Shown: positions 18,366 to 27,422 of the stretch, piece by piece
How the letters are laid out: the number at the start of each line of letters is the position of its first letter
How positions within the stretch are numbered: position 1 is the stretch's first letter
Assembly (NCBI RefSeq): GCF_007830545.1
Contig: NZ_VLLF01000011.1
Coordinates: forward strand, 101,423-165,422
Direction of reading: 5' to 3'
DNA length: 64,000 nucleotides
Origin: Roseibium hamelinense
GTDB taxonomy: Bacteria > Pseudomonadota > Alphaproteobacteria > Rhizobiales > Stappiaceae
Program-made: the position numbers and the translations under genes
The notes under the pieces: model-generated
Database searches by the model: none
Told to the model about the DNA's origin: nothing
The model's input: the letters and a program-made list of their open reading frames with translations, nothing else

Positions 18366-19193
18366 ATGCCCCGCTATAAATTAACCGTGGAATATGACGG
18401 GCGCCCGTTCTGCGGATGGCAGCGTCAAGCGAACGGACCTTCGGTACAGGCTGTTATCGAACGCGCACTCAAGGCTTTTACGGGTGAGGAAATCACCATT
18501 GGCGGTGCTGGGCGCACCGACACCGGTGTCCATGCGACCGGTCAGGTTGCGCACGCGGATCTCTTGAAGGACTGGGCCTCCGAAACAGTGATGGGGGCTT
18601 TGAATTTTCACTGTCAGCCCGACCCCGTCGTTATTTTGAATGTTGAAAAAATGCATGAGGGATTCGATTCCCGGTTTTCGGCAATCCGGCGAGCATATCA
18701 ATATCGGATCCACAACCGATTGCAGCCCCTGACGCACCATCGGGGTCTTGCCTGGCATGTAAAGTATAACCTCGACGAAAAGGCTATGCACGAGGCGGCG
18801 CAGGAATTTATCGGACACCACGATTTTACGACCTTTCGCCACTCGCGTTGCCAGGCAAAGAGTCCGATGAAAACCTTGGAGGCGTTCAATGTGCGCAGAG
18901 AGGGGGAATTCGTCATCGCCGAGTGCGAGTCGCGCTCTTTCCTGCACAATCAGGTCCGTTCAATGGTCGGATCGCTCCGCCTGGTTGGCGAGGGAAAATG
19001 GGGCCTTGGCGATATTACCAGGGCGCTTGCCGCCAAAGACCGGAGAGCCTGTGGTCCGGTCGCACCGGCCGATGGACTTTATCTCACTCGTGTCGATTAC
19101 CGATCGGCTAGGAACGACCTTGAGGCTCTGGCTGATTGGAAGGCAAGAAAAGCGGAGCTCGATGAGGCTGAAAATGAACGAGCTAAAGGTTAG
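18366..19193 (+). CDS. truA: tRNA pseudouridine(38-40) synthase
   Basis: Isomerises uridines 38-40 in the anticodon arm of many tRNAs. The catalytic Asp is D52 in GAGRTDTGVHATGQ; MGALNFHCQPD and RSFLHNQVRSMVGSL are further TruA landmarks. Length 275 aa is slightly above the usual because of a charged C-terminal tail. It starts 6 bases after the GNAT gene and its last 4 bases overlap the end of the opposing membrane-protein gene. It ends in TAG. Confidence 0.95.
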   Translation: MPRYKLTVEYDGRPFCGWQRQANGPSVQAVIERALKAFTGEEITIGGAGRTDTGVHATGQVAHADLLKDWASETVMGALNFHCQPDPVVILNVEKMHEGFDSRFSAIRRAYQYRIHNRLQPLTHHRGLAWHVKYNLDEKAMHEAAQEFIGHHDFTTFRHSRCQAKSPMKTLEAFNVRREGEFVIAECESRSFLHNQVRSMVGSLRLVGEGKWGLGDITRALAAKDRRACGPVAPADGLYLTRVDYRSARNDLEALADWKARKAELDEAENERAKG

Positions 19194-19651
19194 CCGTTCC
19201 ACTCTCCGAGGATTTGGGTCAGATTCATGAGGATGTACCCGAGCAATATGACCCCTGCGATGATTATCACAGTCCATGTGAACAGCTGAAAACCGATCGT
19301 CATTGCACCTAGGCTTACCGACATTGCCGCAAGTTTTCGATCTTCTCGCAAGACGAATGATAGAAGGCCCAAAATAATCGCACTGGCACCAAGGATAGGC
19401 CCAACGGTCTGAAGGATGCGATCGGTGTCCCATCCGGCAGGTTCAGGCTTCGGCGCGGGCTGCCCTTTAAGAGCGCGCACGGCCGAGTTGCGAATATCAG
19501 CCGCGGTTTCTCCGATTGTCTGGCCAATGGTTGGTTTAGGTTCAAACGGACCAGCCGAGAAATGCGCAATCACAATCAGGAAGCCTAGGGTGCCTAGCAA
19601 GGCCCCGAGTCCTGAGATCAAGTGCCGCCGCGGTCCGGATGATGCGCTCAT
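19190..19651 (-). CDS. Uncharacterised small membrane protein
   Basis: Four hydrophobic segments can be seen in 153 residues: about 13-32, 86-103, 110-123 and 125-144. A loop rich in Pro and Lys (LKGQPAPKPEPAG) separates the first from the rest. I do not recognise a domain. It converges on truA with a 4-base overlap and is followed upstream on the same strand by the DUF2189 gene, 63 bases away, so the two may form one transcript. It looks like a real gene because codon use and hydrophobic pattern are coherent along the full length. Confidence 0.65.
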   Translation of the reverse strand: MSASSGPRRHLISGLGALLGTLGFLIVIAHFSAGPFEPKPTIGQTIGETAADIRNSAVRALKGQPAPKPEPAGWDTDRILQTVGPILGASAIILGLLSFVLREDRKLAAMSVSLGAMTIGFQLFTWTVIIIAGVILLGYILMNLTQILGEWNG

Positions 19652-19714
19652 GATATGGAAACCCCGATTGACTGCCGTTTTAAACCCCTATGATCCAGAA
19701 ATGGAAGGGAACGC

Positions 19715-20554
19715 CTAATTTGCAGCTTCCTCCATAATGTCTTTACGTTCGGGAAATGAGACGCACTTTTTGTAAAGATGCCATGTCGTATGCCCAAGAA
19801 TCGGTAGCGTGATTACAAGGCCCAAGAAGGCAGGTGCCATCGATACGATCAAGACGATCGTCACGATAAATGCCCATCCGATCATGGGGATAGGGGAAGC
19901 TGTGACTGCTTTCACGCTTGTGATCATTGCAGTAATGAAATCACGATCTTGCTCCAAGAGCAGTGGGAACGAAATCACCGTCAATGTAAACAGAATGAGG
20001 GACAAAATAGCGCCGACCACGTGGCCGACCGCGAGAAACATCAAGCCTTCTGGCGTTGAGACAACCTCGTTCAGGAACTCTCCGAAGCTCGCAAACGAGC
20101 GGAATCCCAAAAACAATGCGAGCAGCAGCCGTACCTGGTACATCCACATGATTTGTATGAACAGTACCACGAATGCCATCCATGACAGCTCCCGGCCCTT
20201 TTGTTCCCACATTGTTGTGAATATCTTGCTCCAGCTGATTTCCTCTCCCGCGCTGATCCGTCTGCTCACCTCATAAAGCCCAACTGCCGCAAATGGTCCG
20301 ATCAGTACGAATCCCGCAGCAAGCGGGTAGCTAAGGTAACTCATGCTCAAAGCAGAGGCGCTGAGAACAACAATGAGGCCGCCTAAGGCAAAAAAGGCTC
20401 CAATCACCAGTCCGTATTGAGGCGCGCGTTTGAAATCATTGAGCCCTGCCGACAGTGCGTCAATGACGTCGTCAAATGAGATCGTTCGAACCTTCGGCTC
20501 CGGCGGCAATGCCGCTGGCACCGTTTGGGTCGTCGTTTCGGCCTGGTCAGCCAT
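19715..20554 (-). CDS. DUF2189 family membrane protein
   Basis: This 279-aa integral membrane protein has about six helices. The short soluble N-terminus (VRTISFDDVIDALSAGLNDF) leads into the first helix pair, and LIGPFAAVGLYEVSRRISAG is characteristic of the DUF2189 group. The function is unknown. ATG 20554 follows GGGAGG at 8 bases; the frame opens further upstream but without a ribosome site. It is divergent from a DUF805 gene across about 200 bp. Confidence 0.85.
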   Translation of the reverse strand: MADQAETTTQTVPAALPPEPKVRTISFDDVIDALSAGLNDFKRAPQYGLVIGAFFALGGLIVVLSASALSMSYLSYPLAAGFVLIGPFAAVGLYEVSRRISAGEEISWSKIFTTMWEQKGRELSWMAFVVLFIQIMWMYQVRLLLALFLGFRSFASFGEFLNEVVSTPEGLMFLAVGHVVGAILSLILFTLTVISFPLLLEQDRDFITAMITSVKAVTASPIPMIGWAFIVTIVLIVSMAPAFLGLVITLPILGHTTWHLYKKCVSFPERKDIMEEAAN

Positions 20555-20756
20555 GGTGCATCCTCCCAAATGCAGCAGATAAGATGTAGGATGACGTAAA
20601 AATCTGGGCTGGCCAATCCCGATAAGCACTGACAAGTTCTTGACGTACTGCATTCATGCCCCAAACCCGTCGGAATTTTCTATTCTTCTTGATCGGTTTG
20701 GCAGTTGGCATTACCTCCTTGGCAGCTTTGAATTTTACCGAACACACGGGAACTCC

Positions 20757-21185
20757 ATGTCTCTTCCGCGTCAAGACGCCAACACCTCGCCAGGACTTCT
20801 TTGGGCGCTTGCCAGTCCGATCGGCCGTATGAGCCGCGAACCCTACTGGCTGGGATTCGGACTGGTGTGGATTGTTATTGGTATTGCGATGCGGCTTTGG
20901 TGGCTCTCGCTTGGCGCAGACACACCTGTCGAACAATTGAATATTGTCGATTTCGTAGGCTCTAACGCGCTTTTCCCGATCTTGTTTTTTGTTTTGAACT
21001 GGATCGAGCTGGCCATGGTTATCAAGCGTGCGCAAGATGCTGGGCTGACGGGATTTTTAGGCCTGCTGGTTTTTGTTCCCATCATTAATCTGATAGCGGT
21101 TGTTATCATTGGACTATTGCCGAGCCAGCCGGCCCCAAACAAATATGGTCCGATGTCAAACAGCTATTTTCGTCGTCCCTCCTGA
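20757..21185 (+). CDS. DUF805 family inner-membrane protein
   Basis: About four hydrophobic helices in 142 residues, with SPIGRMSREPYWLGF near the N-terminus and IKRAQDAGLTGFLGLLVFVP in the second half. These two blocks (GR.sR..fW and kR.hD.g.sg) are typical of DUF805/YhaH-like proteins, whose role is unknown. The start at ATG 20757 is preferred to an upstream extension, since the conserved part begins soon after it. dapE starts 12 bases after its stop. Confidence 0.82.
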   Translation: MSLPRQDANTSPGLLWALASPIGRMSREPYWLGFGLVWIVIGIAMRLWWLSLGADTPVEQLNIVDFVGSNALFPILFFVLNWIELAMVIKRAQDAGLTGFLGLLVFVPIINLIAVVIIGLLPSQPAPNKYGPMSNSYFRRPS

Positions 21186-21197
21186 TCATAAGGCATT

Positions 21198-22379
21198 ATG
21201 GCCAATATGAATTCCGAAACACAGCTCGTCACCGAAATCGCTCAGGAGTTGATCCGTTGCGACTCCGTCACGCCGAATGAGGGCGGCGCACTCACGGCGC
21301 TTGGAAACCGGCTTGAGGCAGCGGGTTTTGGTGTTGAACGGATCATGTTTTCGGACGACAAGACGCCGGACGTAGACAACCTTTTCGCGACAATCGGCAC
21401 CGGTGGTCCGCATTTTGTGTTTGCCGGACACACAGATGTGGTGCCGCCCGGGGCTTCGCAAGATTGGACGTTTGGGCCATTTGAAGGCCACGTCGATGCA
21501 GGCTTACTTTACGGTCGCGGCGCTGTTGACATGAAAGGAGGGGTCGCAGCCTTTGCCGCAGCGGCCATCTCCTTTCTGAAGGAGCGGCCGATGCCGATGG
21601 AAGGCCGGATTTCGTTTCTGATTACCGGAGACGAAGAGGGGCCGGCCATCAACGGAACGAGGAAGCTGCTCGAATGGGCGGAGGTGCAGGGCCATCGGTT
21701 TGATGGTTGCATCGTTGGCGAGCCAACCAATCCGAAACAGATTGGCGATGCGATCAAGGTTGGCCGGCGCGGCTCCTTGTCCGGTACGATTGTCGTGTCA
21801 GGTGTTCAGGGTCATGCTGCCTATCCTCACCTTGCGGATAATCCGATCCCGAAACTGGTAACGGTCTTGTCCGCTCTGAATGGGATGGTGCTGGATGCCG
21901 GAAATGATCGGTTTCAGCCATCAAATCTCGAGATTGTGACGGTCGACGTCGGTAACACTGCGTTTAACGTCATTCCCGCCAGGGCTGTCGCCCGGTTCAA
22001 CATCCGTTTCAACGATGAATGGACGCTTGAGGCTTTGAAAGAACGTGTCTCCGAAACCGTCGTCAGCGCAGCGGTGGGTGTAGATGCCCGGGTTAGCCTT
22101 GAGTTCAAGCGCGATGCCAGCGAGTCGTTTTTGACGCGGGATTCCCGGTTGATCGAGACCCTAAGCAAAGCCGTCGCAGATGAGACCGGTCGTTCGCCGG
22201 AACTTTCCACCGGAGGGGGGACGTCGGACGCAAGATTTATCAAGAACTATTGCCCGGTCGTCGAGTTTGGTCTGGTCGGGCAGACTATGCATAAAATTGA
22301 TGAGAACGTCCCTCTAGCGGATCTGGTTCAGCTTGAGGCAATATACCTGCGGTTCCTTCAAAGGTACTTCTCCGCTTGA
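21198..22379 (+). CDS. dapE: Succinyl-diaminopimelate desuccinylase
   Basis: M20 zinc peptidase-like enzyme that removes succinate from N-succinyl-LL-DAP, a late step of lysine and peptidoglycan DAP synthesis. The metal-binding FAGHTDVVPPG (His and Asp), GRGAVDMKGG (bridging Asp), TGDEEGPA (catalytic Glu) and EFGLVGQTMHK near the C-terminus are all present. Length 393 aa is standard; an ATG three codons further in is an alternative start. dapD, which makes the succinylated substrate, lies 1.5 kb downstream on the opposite strand. Confidence 0.95.
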   Translation: MANMNSETQLVTEIAQELIRCDSVTPNEGGALTALGNRLEAAGFGVERIMFSDDKTPDVDNLFATIGTGGPHFVFAGHTDVVPPGASQDWTFGPFEGHVDAGLLYGRGAVDMKGGVAAFAAAAISFLKERPMPMEGRISFLITGDEEGPAINGTRKLLEWAEVQGHRFDGCIVGEPTNPKQIGDAIKVGRRGSLSGTIVVSGVQGHAAYPHLADNPIPKLVTVLSALNGMVLDAGNDRFQPSNLEIVTVDVGNTAFNVIPARAVARFNIRFNDEWTLEALKERVSETVVSAAVGVDARVSLEFKRDASESFLTRDSRLIETLSKAVADETGRSPELSTGGGTSDARFIKNYCPVVEFGLVGQTMHKIDENVPLADLVQLEAIYLRFLQRYFSA

Positions 22380-22394
22380 AAGGCGACGCACTGG

Positions 22395-22988
22395 ATGATC
22401 AGACAGGCTGAAGTGTACGCTGCATTCCGGGGCTCACTGCAGCTTCTGCGTTATGACCCGCGCGGCATGATGGGTTTTGACACGTCCGTGGGCGGATTTT
22501 GGCGCTCCTTTCTTGTTGTGTTTTATTTGCTTCCGCTTTTTTGGATCAGCTCCCTTGCGGAAAAGAAGCACATCGTTGAGCAGGCCAATATCCTTCCTGA
22601 GAATTTTCCCGAAACAATATATTGGAGCGCAAAGTTAACCGGGCTAGGGCTCGATTGGATTGCGCTGCCCCTGCTACTTGCAAGTTTGGCGGGGCCAATC
22701 GGGGTAACAAAGGGCTTTGTTCCATTTATCGTGGTCCGCAATTGGACGAGTCTTTTAACAGCGATCCCTTACGTTGTAATTTCGCTGCTTTATCTGGCGG
22801 GTATCATCAGTTCGGGCGCTATGGTCTTCGCGTCACTGGCGACCCTTCTGGTCGTTGTTTGGTTCCGCTACGTGATTGCACGCATCGCTCTTGGAGCCGC
22901 AGCTGGGACTGCGGTGGGAATCGTCTTGATGGATGTGTTGATTTCGTTGTTCGTCACCGAATTTGCCTACAAGCTGTGGGGCGGCTGA
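22395..22988 (+). CDS. Uncharacterised membrane protein downstream of dapE
   Basis: This 197-aa protein has about five hydrophobic segments (around 37-55, 75-95, 115-132, 136-155, 165-190) and a conserved-looking amphipathic start LLRYDPRGMMGFDTSVGGFW. I do not recognise a domain. It begins 15 bases after dapE, so is probably in the same transcript. Similar membrane proteins follow dapE in other Hyphomicrobiales as I recall, but I could not check. It is followed by a perfect CtrA box. Confidence 0.65.
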   Translation: MIRQAEVYAAFRGSLQLLRYDPRGMMGFDTSVGGFWRSFLVVFYLLPLFWISSLAEKKHIVEQANILPENFPETIYWSAKLTGLGLDWIALPLLLASLAGPIGVTKGFVPFIVVRNWTSLLTAIPYVVISLLYLAGIISSGAMVFASLATLLVVVWFRYVIARIALGAAAGTAVGIVLMDVLISLFVTEFAYKLWGG

Positions 22989-23020
22989 CCGGATTAACCT
23001 TGTACGCATACAATTTGAAA

Positions 23021-23036
23021 TTAACCTTAGGTTAAC
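23021..23036. promoter_or_regulatory. Perfect CtrA-type box upstream of the methyltransferase gene
   Basis: TTAACCTTAGGTTAAC reads TTAA-N7-TTAAC, an exact match to the CtrA consensus, and its first 15 bases are a palindrome. A second TTAACC lies at 22994-22999. It is about 76 bases before the methyltransferase start, in a 123-bp A+T-rich gap. CtrA binding is an inference from the consensus; a palindrome this clean could also be an operator for another regulator. Confidence 0.6.
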
Positions 23037-23111
23037 TTTACGTTTTCAACTCAGAGAACTACGGGGTAACAAGAGAAGGCGCTCCACCAAGGCGCATCAG
23101 AAAGTATATGT

Positions 23112-23804
23112 TTGTCAGTTATACAGCAGGTGGTTGTGCTAAACATTTCTCCAGTCTCGCCGAACAACAGTTTCCGCAAAAGGCGCGTCGCGCTTCTTGC
23201 TAAAATCATTGATGAATATATCGCGATAAAAGGCCGTTGCCGCCTCATCGATATGGGGGGGACGCTCGAGTTCTGGAATGTTTGGAATACTTTTTTTGAC
23301 TACGAAAAGCTCGAGATCGTATGTGTGAACTTGCCAGCCCAATCGATGGCTGCGCCGCATTCAAACGTCCGCTATCTTCAGGGGAATGCATGTGACCTAA
23401 GCGACTTTGAGGACAAAGCGTTTGAGGTCGCATTTTCCAATTCAGTTATTGAGCATGTTGGCTCTTGGGCCAACATGCAGCGATTTGCGAACGAGACTGC
23501 GCGGGTTGCAAAAAGCTATTTTGTTCAAACGCCGAATTTCTGGTTTCCCGTTGAACCGCATGCCCGTTTGCCGATCGTTCATTGGCTTCCAAATCAGATC
23601 AATTATCGGATCCACATGGCAACCAAGGCCGGTTTTTATGCCAAGGCCGCCAATGTCGGGGAGGCAATGGTCAGTGTCGAGGACGCCGAATTGCTTGACG
23701 CGCGGCAGATGGCCTATCTGTTTCCAGATGCGGACATCAAGCACGAGCGTGTCCTTGGCTTGTCAAAGTCTATTCTGGCCACGCGGCATCAAACCCCGGC
23801 TTGA
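23112..23804 (+). CDS. SAM-dependent class I methyltransferase
   Basis: The fold is recognised from CRLIDMGGTLEFWNVW (motif I, with a Gly-rich loop), LEIVCVNLP (acidic end replaced), VRYLQGNACDL (motif II) and FEVAFSNSVIEHVG (motif IV, post-motif Glu-His), as in UbiE/Methyltransf_11-type enzymes. The substrate is unknown. The 230-aa frame opens at TTG 23112 with GTG alternatives at 23130 and 23136; no clear ribosome site decides between them. Its promoter region holds a perfect CtrA-type box, so it may be a cell-cycle-linked surface or signalling enzyme. It converges on dapD. Confidence 0.8.
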   Translation: MSVIQQVVVLNISPVSPNNSFRKRRVALLAKIIDEYIAIKGRCRLIDMGGTLEFWNVWNTFFDYEKLEIVCVNLPAQSMAAPHSNVRYLQGNACDLSDFEDKAFEVAFSNSVIEHVGSWANMQRFANETARVAKSYFVQTPNFWFPVEPHARLPIVHWLPNQINYRIHMATKAGFYAKAANVGEAMVSVEDAELLDARQMAYLFPDADIKHERVLGLSKSILATRHQTPA

Positions 23805-23840
23805 AAGAGTCACGGAGTTTGATGCGGTAGCGTGAGCCGA

Positions 23841-24689
23841 TTAGTCTCGAAGCAACTCGTTGATGGATGTCTTGGAACGTGTTTGCTCATCAACGCGCTT
23901 GACGATGACTGCACAATATAGACTTGGACCTGGAGTACCGTCCGGCAGCGGCTTTCCTGGCATGGCTCCTGGCACAACCACTGAGTAAGCCGGGACTTCA
24001 CCAATGAATGTTTCGCCGGAATTGCGGTCGATGATTTTGGTCGAAGCACCAATGTAGACGCCCATCGAAAGCACCGCGCCTTCACGCACTACAACACCTT
24101 CAACGACCTCCGAGCGCGCGCCAATAAAGCAGTTGTCCTCGATGATAACAGGGCCCGCCTGAAGCGGTTCCAGAACACCGCCGATACCGACCCCGCCCGA
24201 CAGATGTACGTTTTTGCCGATCTGGGCACACGATCCGACGGTTGCCCAAGTATCCACCATCGTACCTTCATCGACATAGGCACCAAGGTTCACGAAGGAC
24301 GGCATCAACACAACGCCTTTGCCAATGAACGCAGACCTGCGGACGGTCGTGTTTGGAACTGCACGGAAGCCGGCCTCTTCGAAGTCTACACCACGCCATC
24401 CGTCGAACTTTGAAGGCACCTTGTCCCACCATGTCGCGTCACCCGGCCCGCCCTTGATCACTTCCATCGGATTGAGACGGAAAGACAAAAGAACGGCCTT
24501 TTTCGCCCACTGGTTGACGACCCAGTCCCCCTGCTTTTTCTCTGCGACGCGCAGGTGGCCGCGGTCAAGCAGGTCGAGGGTTTTGACTACGGCATCACGG
24601 ATGTCGCCTGTAGTATGGGTGTCGATGTTGGCCCGGTCTTCAAAGGCCGCATCAATTGTCTGTTCCAGTTTGGCTAGGTCAACTTTCAT
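23841..24689 (-). CDS. dapD: Tetrahydrodipicolinate N-succinyltransferase
   Basis: Left-handed beta-helix hexapeptide acyltransferase that uses succinyl-CoA to form N-succinyl-2-amino-6-ketopimelate. The hexapeptide turns are clear in [20 protein letters not shown] and [29 protein letters not shown] and the N-terminal helical domain match DapD, and length (282 aa) is typical. It pairs with dapE in the succinylase branch of lysine and mDAP synthesis. It is divergent from an EamA transporter over 228 bp. Confidence 0.96.
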   Translation of the reverse strand: MKVDLAKLEQTIDAAFEDRANIDTHTTGDIRDAVVKTLDLLDRGHLRVAEKKQGDWVVNQWAKKAVLLSFRLNPMEVIKGGPGDATWWDKVPSKFDGWRGVDFEEAGFRAVPNTTVRRSAFIGKGVVLMPSFVNLGAYVDEGTMVDTWATVGSCAQIGKNVHLSGGVGIGGVLEPLQAGPVIIEDNCFIGARSEVVEGVVVREGAVLSMGVYIGASTKIIDRNSGETFIGEVPAYSVVVPGAMPGKPLPDGTPGPSLYCAVIVKRVDEQTRSKTSINELLRD

Positions 24690-24917
24690 AAAGGTTCACT
24701 CTCTGAAGCGCGCTGAATGTGAGCGCGACCTAAGCTTTCCGTTCTGGCACTGTCAAGCCAATCAGCACGGCTTCGCGAACAGATCACGCGAAACAACAGG
24801 CTTTCCGGCTGTGCAGTCTGTTTTACCTCACGGCCGGCTATTGTTGAGGAAAGGTCAGCAATGCTGTGCGAGGTCACATGATAGATTGTAATGCGTTGTT
24901 AACAGGCCTTTTCCGAC

Positions 24918-25823
24918 ATGGAACTTTGGATCCCGATCACTATTTGCGCCGCCTTTTGTCAAAACGCGCGTTCGGCCGTTCAAAAGTCTTTGCAATGCCA
25001 TGTCGGTACGACCGGAGCAACGTTTGCACGTTTCGGCTACGGTCTTCCATTCGCGGCAATCTATGTAATCGTCTTGCATGTTGGGTTCAGCTTGCCGCTT
25101 CCCTCACTGAACGCGGTTTTTCTGGTGGCCGGAGCAGCCGGTGGGCTTGCCCAAATCGCGGGCACCTTCCTGCTTGTCTACTTGTTTTCGCAAAGAAATT
25201 TTGCGGTTGGAACGGCGTATTCAAAAACGGAACCGATACAGGCAGCACTGTTCGGTTTTGTCTTGCTTGGAGAGAAAATATCCTGGGCATCGGCCGGGTT
25301 CATATTGGTCGGAATCGGCGGCGTTGTGGTGATTTCCCTTGCCCGCAGCAGCCTCAGCCTCGCGACCATATTTTCCGCTGTTCTTGGCCGCTCCGCATTG
25401 ATCGGTATGGCGTCCGCTGCATTGTTCGGTGCTTCGGCCATCGCATATCGTGTTGCCTCGTTGGCACTGGAAGGCACCGGTGTTGCCATGCAGGCGGGAT
25501 TTGCTCTGTTTTATGCGACCGTATTTCAGACCGTTTTGATGGTTGTTTGGATGCTTCTGAAGTCCCCTGCCACTTTGCAAGCCAGTGTCAAAGCGTGGCG
25601 CAGCGCGACCTGGGCGGGTGCGCTGGGCATTGCAGGATCGATTGGGTGGTTTACGGCCATGACCCTGCAGAATGTAGCCTATGTCCGCGCGCTCGCTCAG
25701 ATCGAAATGGTCTTTACGCTTCTCGCCTCGTTTTTTGTCTTCAAGGAAGCAGTTTCAGACCGGGAAATCTTGGGGTGCATTTTGATCATCGCGGCAGTAG
25801 TCGGCATAGTACTCACGCACTGA
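24918..25823 (+). CDS. EamA family (DMT superfamily) transporter
   Basis: Ten hydrophobic helices in 301 residues, arranged as two five-helix EamA repeats: the first ends in AALFGFVLLGEKISWASAGF and the second in FVFKEAVSDREILGCILII, the usual E-x-helix pattern closing each repeat. This is an inner-membrane exporter of amino acids or small metabolites by family; the substrate is unknown. The neighbouring dapD may be coincidental. An alternative overlapping frame on this strand is a shadow. Confidence 0.88.
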   Translation: MELWIPITICAAFCQNARSAVQKSLQCHVGTTGATFARFGYGLPFAAIYVIVLHVGFSLPLPSLNAVFLVAGAAGGLAQIAGTFLLVYLFSQRNFAVGTAYSKTEPIQAALFGFVLLGEKISWASAGFILVGIGGVVVISLARSSLSLATIFSAVLGRSALIGMASAALFGASAIAYRVASLALEGTGVAMQAGFALFYATVFQTVLMVVWMLLKSPATLQASVKAWRSATWAGALGIAGSIGWFTAMTLQNVAYVRALAQIEMVFTLLASFFVFKEAVSDREILGCILIIAAVVGIVLTH

Positions 25824-25837
25824 CGCTGCCAACCCTG

Positions 25838-26218
25838 TTATGGATTGAGAACAATCACTCGGGTTTGGCCCCCATCGCAAGTGTAACAACAATTCGAACA
25901 GCGGTTTCGATTTTCATATCCGACGCCCCAGTAAGTACTCGATCTGTTGCGGACCCAGGCTCCGTAACAGATCGTTTCCCCGTACCGGCACGAAATGCCT
26001 ATGGTTTTTGTTGAATAGTCATCCAAGACATAGATCCTGCCGTTCCCAGGCCAGACATGGCCAAGCCGCGTATCGGAATATAGTTCTACATCAACAATTT
26101 TCGGGTGCTGACTCTGGAAACGCTACGTCAGAGATTCGGCCGAAACATGCGATGACGATGACATTGCAAACAGAAGTCCGGCAAGCAGTGTGGAAGAAAA
26201 ATATATGAGTTGCCGCAT
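25838..26218 (-). pseudogene. Secreted Cys-rich protein gene with an in-frame TAG at codon 32
   Basis: From ATG 26218 the frame encodes a signal peptide (RQLIYFSSTLLAGLLFAM, cleavage near HVSA), then ESLT and a TAG at 26125-26123. The same frame continues for 94 codons to TAA at 25838 without another stop. The second part reads like a mature secreted domain: LGHVWPGNGRIYVLDDYST, ISCRYGETICYGAWV, STYWGVGYENRNRC and a Cys cluster CSNCCYTC. Seven Cys after the signal suggest disulfides. Because signal and mature parts share one frame on either side of a single stop, I call this a broken or read-through gene. The function is unknown. It lies between the EamA transporter (convergent) and a LysR gene. 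Confidence 0.7.
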
Positions 26219-26488
26219 AGGGAGCTTCCAAACGCAGGGGGATGCAATTCGTAACTTGAATGAAATGCGATTGATGTCTGTGCGGCAAGAAAAAAACGCA
26301 AGCAATGGCCCGCACCGACGAAACGCGGAACGGCATGTTTTTCTGCCCTTTGCATTTGGTCAAATTGGATTCAGCTGCGTTGCAAGAGGCTCTTGAATGC
26401 CCCCCGAAGATTGTTATCCGCGCTTTTGCTCTTCCATAGACGTCTGCCCGCCGTGAACCACGTCATTTTTAACCACAAATCCACACCG

Positions 26489-27355
26489 TCAGGGTGCTTC
26501 AGACCGAAGCCAGTCTCTGAAGCTCGATACTGGTCTTGACATTGGGCGTGTTGGGGAACGCACGAACCAATAACCGGTCTCCAGCTCAACCTGAGGCCAG
26601 TTCGGAACAACTAAGTGACCTGCTTCGAGTTCGGTTTTCAAAAAACGCCTATCGATTACGATTGCCCCCATACCTGCGATCGCTGCTTGAATCGCGAGGT
26701 CCCGTGTTTCCAAAACCATTCCAGCCGCACTGTCGGCGTGATCCAACTGTGCTGATCGCAGCCAGGTTGCCCAATCAGATCGACGGGCCGCACTATGCAG
26801 CAGCCTTTGGGATTTCAGTTCGTCAATTACAGGTTTGTCGGGCGCGTTCAGAAGCCGCGGCGCAAGAGCGACAGTAAGGTGTTCTTTCCAAAGAAGTGTG
26901 CTTTCCACCCCGGGCCAGTTTCCTTTCCCCAATCGGATGGCGCAGTCATAACTTTCGCGATTAAGATCAACAATTCGAGTTGAGGTCGATAATAGAATTT
27001 CGACATCAGGCTGAAGACCCTGGAATTGTGGCAGGCGGGGAATAAGCCATCGGGTCGCGAACGTTGAAACTGTGCTGATCCGCAATTCCGTGCGCCCGCG
27101 CCGGCGGAAACTGTCGACCGCCTCATCAATCTTGTCGAAAGCATCTCCAAGACCAAGTGCAAGTCGCTGACCTTCTTCCGTCAGAGTGAGTCCGCGCCCA
27201 TCACGCAGAACCAGCGTTGCCCCGAGTTCGCCTTCCAGTTTCCGCAATAGGTGGGATAATGCAGAGGGCGAAACACCGAGGAGTTCGGCAGCAATTGATG
27301 CCCGTCCATGCCTGGCAAGAAGCGAAAATGCATGCAGAGCACGGAGGGATGCCAT
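26489..27355 (-). CDS. LysR family transcriptional regulator (GcvA-like)
   Basis: N-terminal winged HTH at about 4-62: LRALHAFSLLARHGRASIAA, then ELLGVSPSALSHLLRKLEGE and LTLTEEGQRLALGLGDAF. The effector-binding domain follows with LRISTVSTFATRWLIPRLPQ, the GcvA/AmpR-group signature. Length (288 aa) is normal. The target is not obvious: the next genes on the same strand are a broken secreted protein downstream and DUF817 upstream. The 270 bp after its stop hold no convincing gene. Confidence 0.92.
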   Translation of the reverse strand: MASLRALHAFSLLARHGRASIAAELLGVSPSALSHLLRKLEGELGATLVLRDGRGLTLTEEGQRLALGLGDAFDKIDEAVDSFRRRGRTELRISTVSTFATRWLIPRLPQFQGLQPDVEILLSTSTRIVDLNRESYDCAIRLGKGNWPGVESTLLWKEHLTVALAPRLLNAPDKPVIDELKSQRLLHSAARRSDWATWLRSAQLDHADSAAGMVLETRDLAIQAAIAGMGAIVIDRRFLKTELEAGHLVVPNWPQVELETGYWFVRSPTRPMSRPVSSFRDWLRSEAP

Positions 27356-27422
27356 TTAGATCTTCCAGAATGGAGTCTGAGATGATCAAGAAAGACCAGC
27401 TTTTGCGCGTGTTTTCAAGCAC

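Noticed and set aside
24866..26014. 382-codon plus-strand frame overlapping the EamA gene
   Set aside because: Rich in Cys, Arg and His with no coherent hydrophobic pattern; the +frame at 24918 has ten clear helices.
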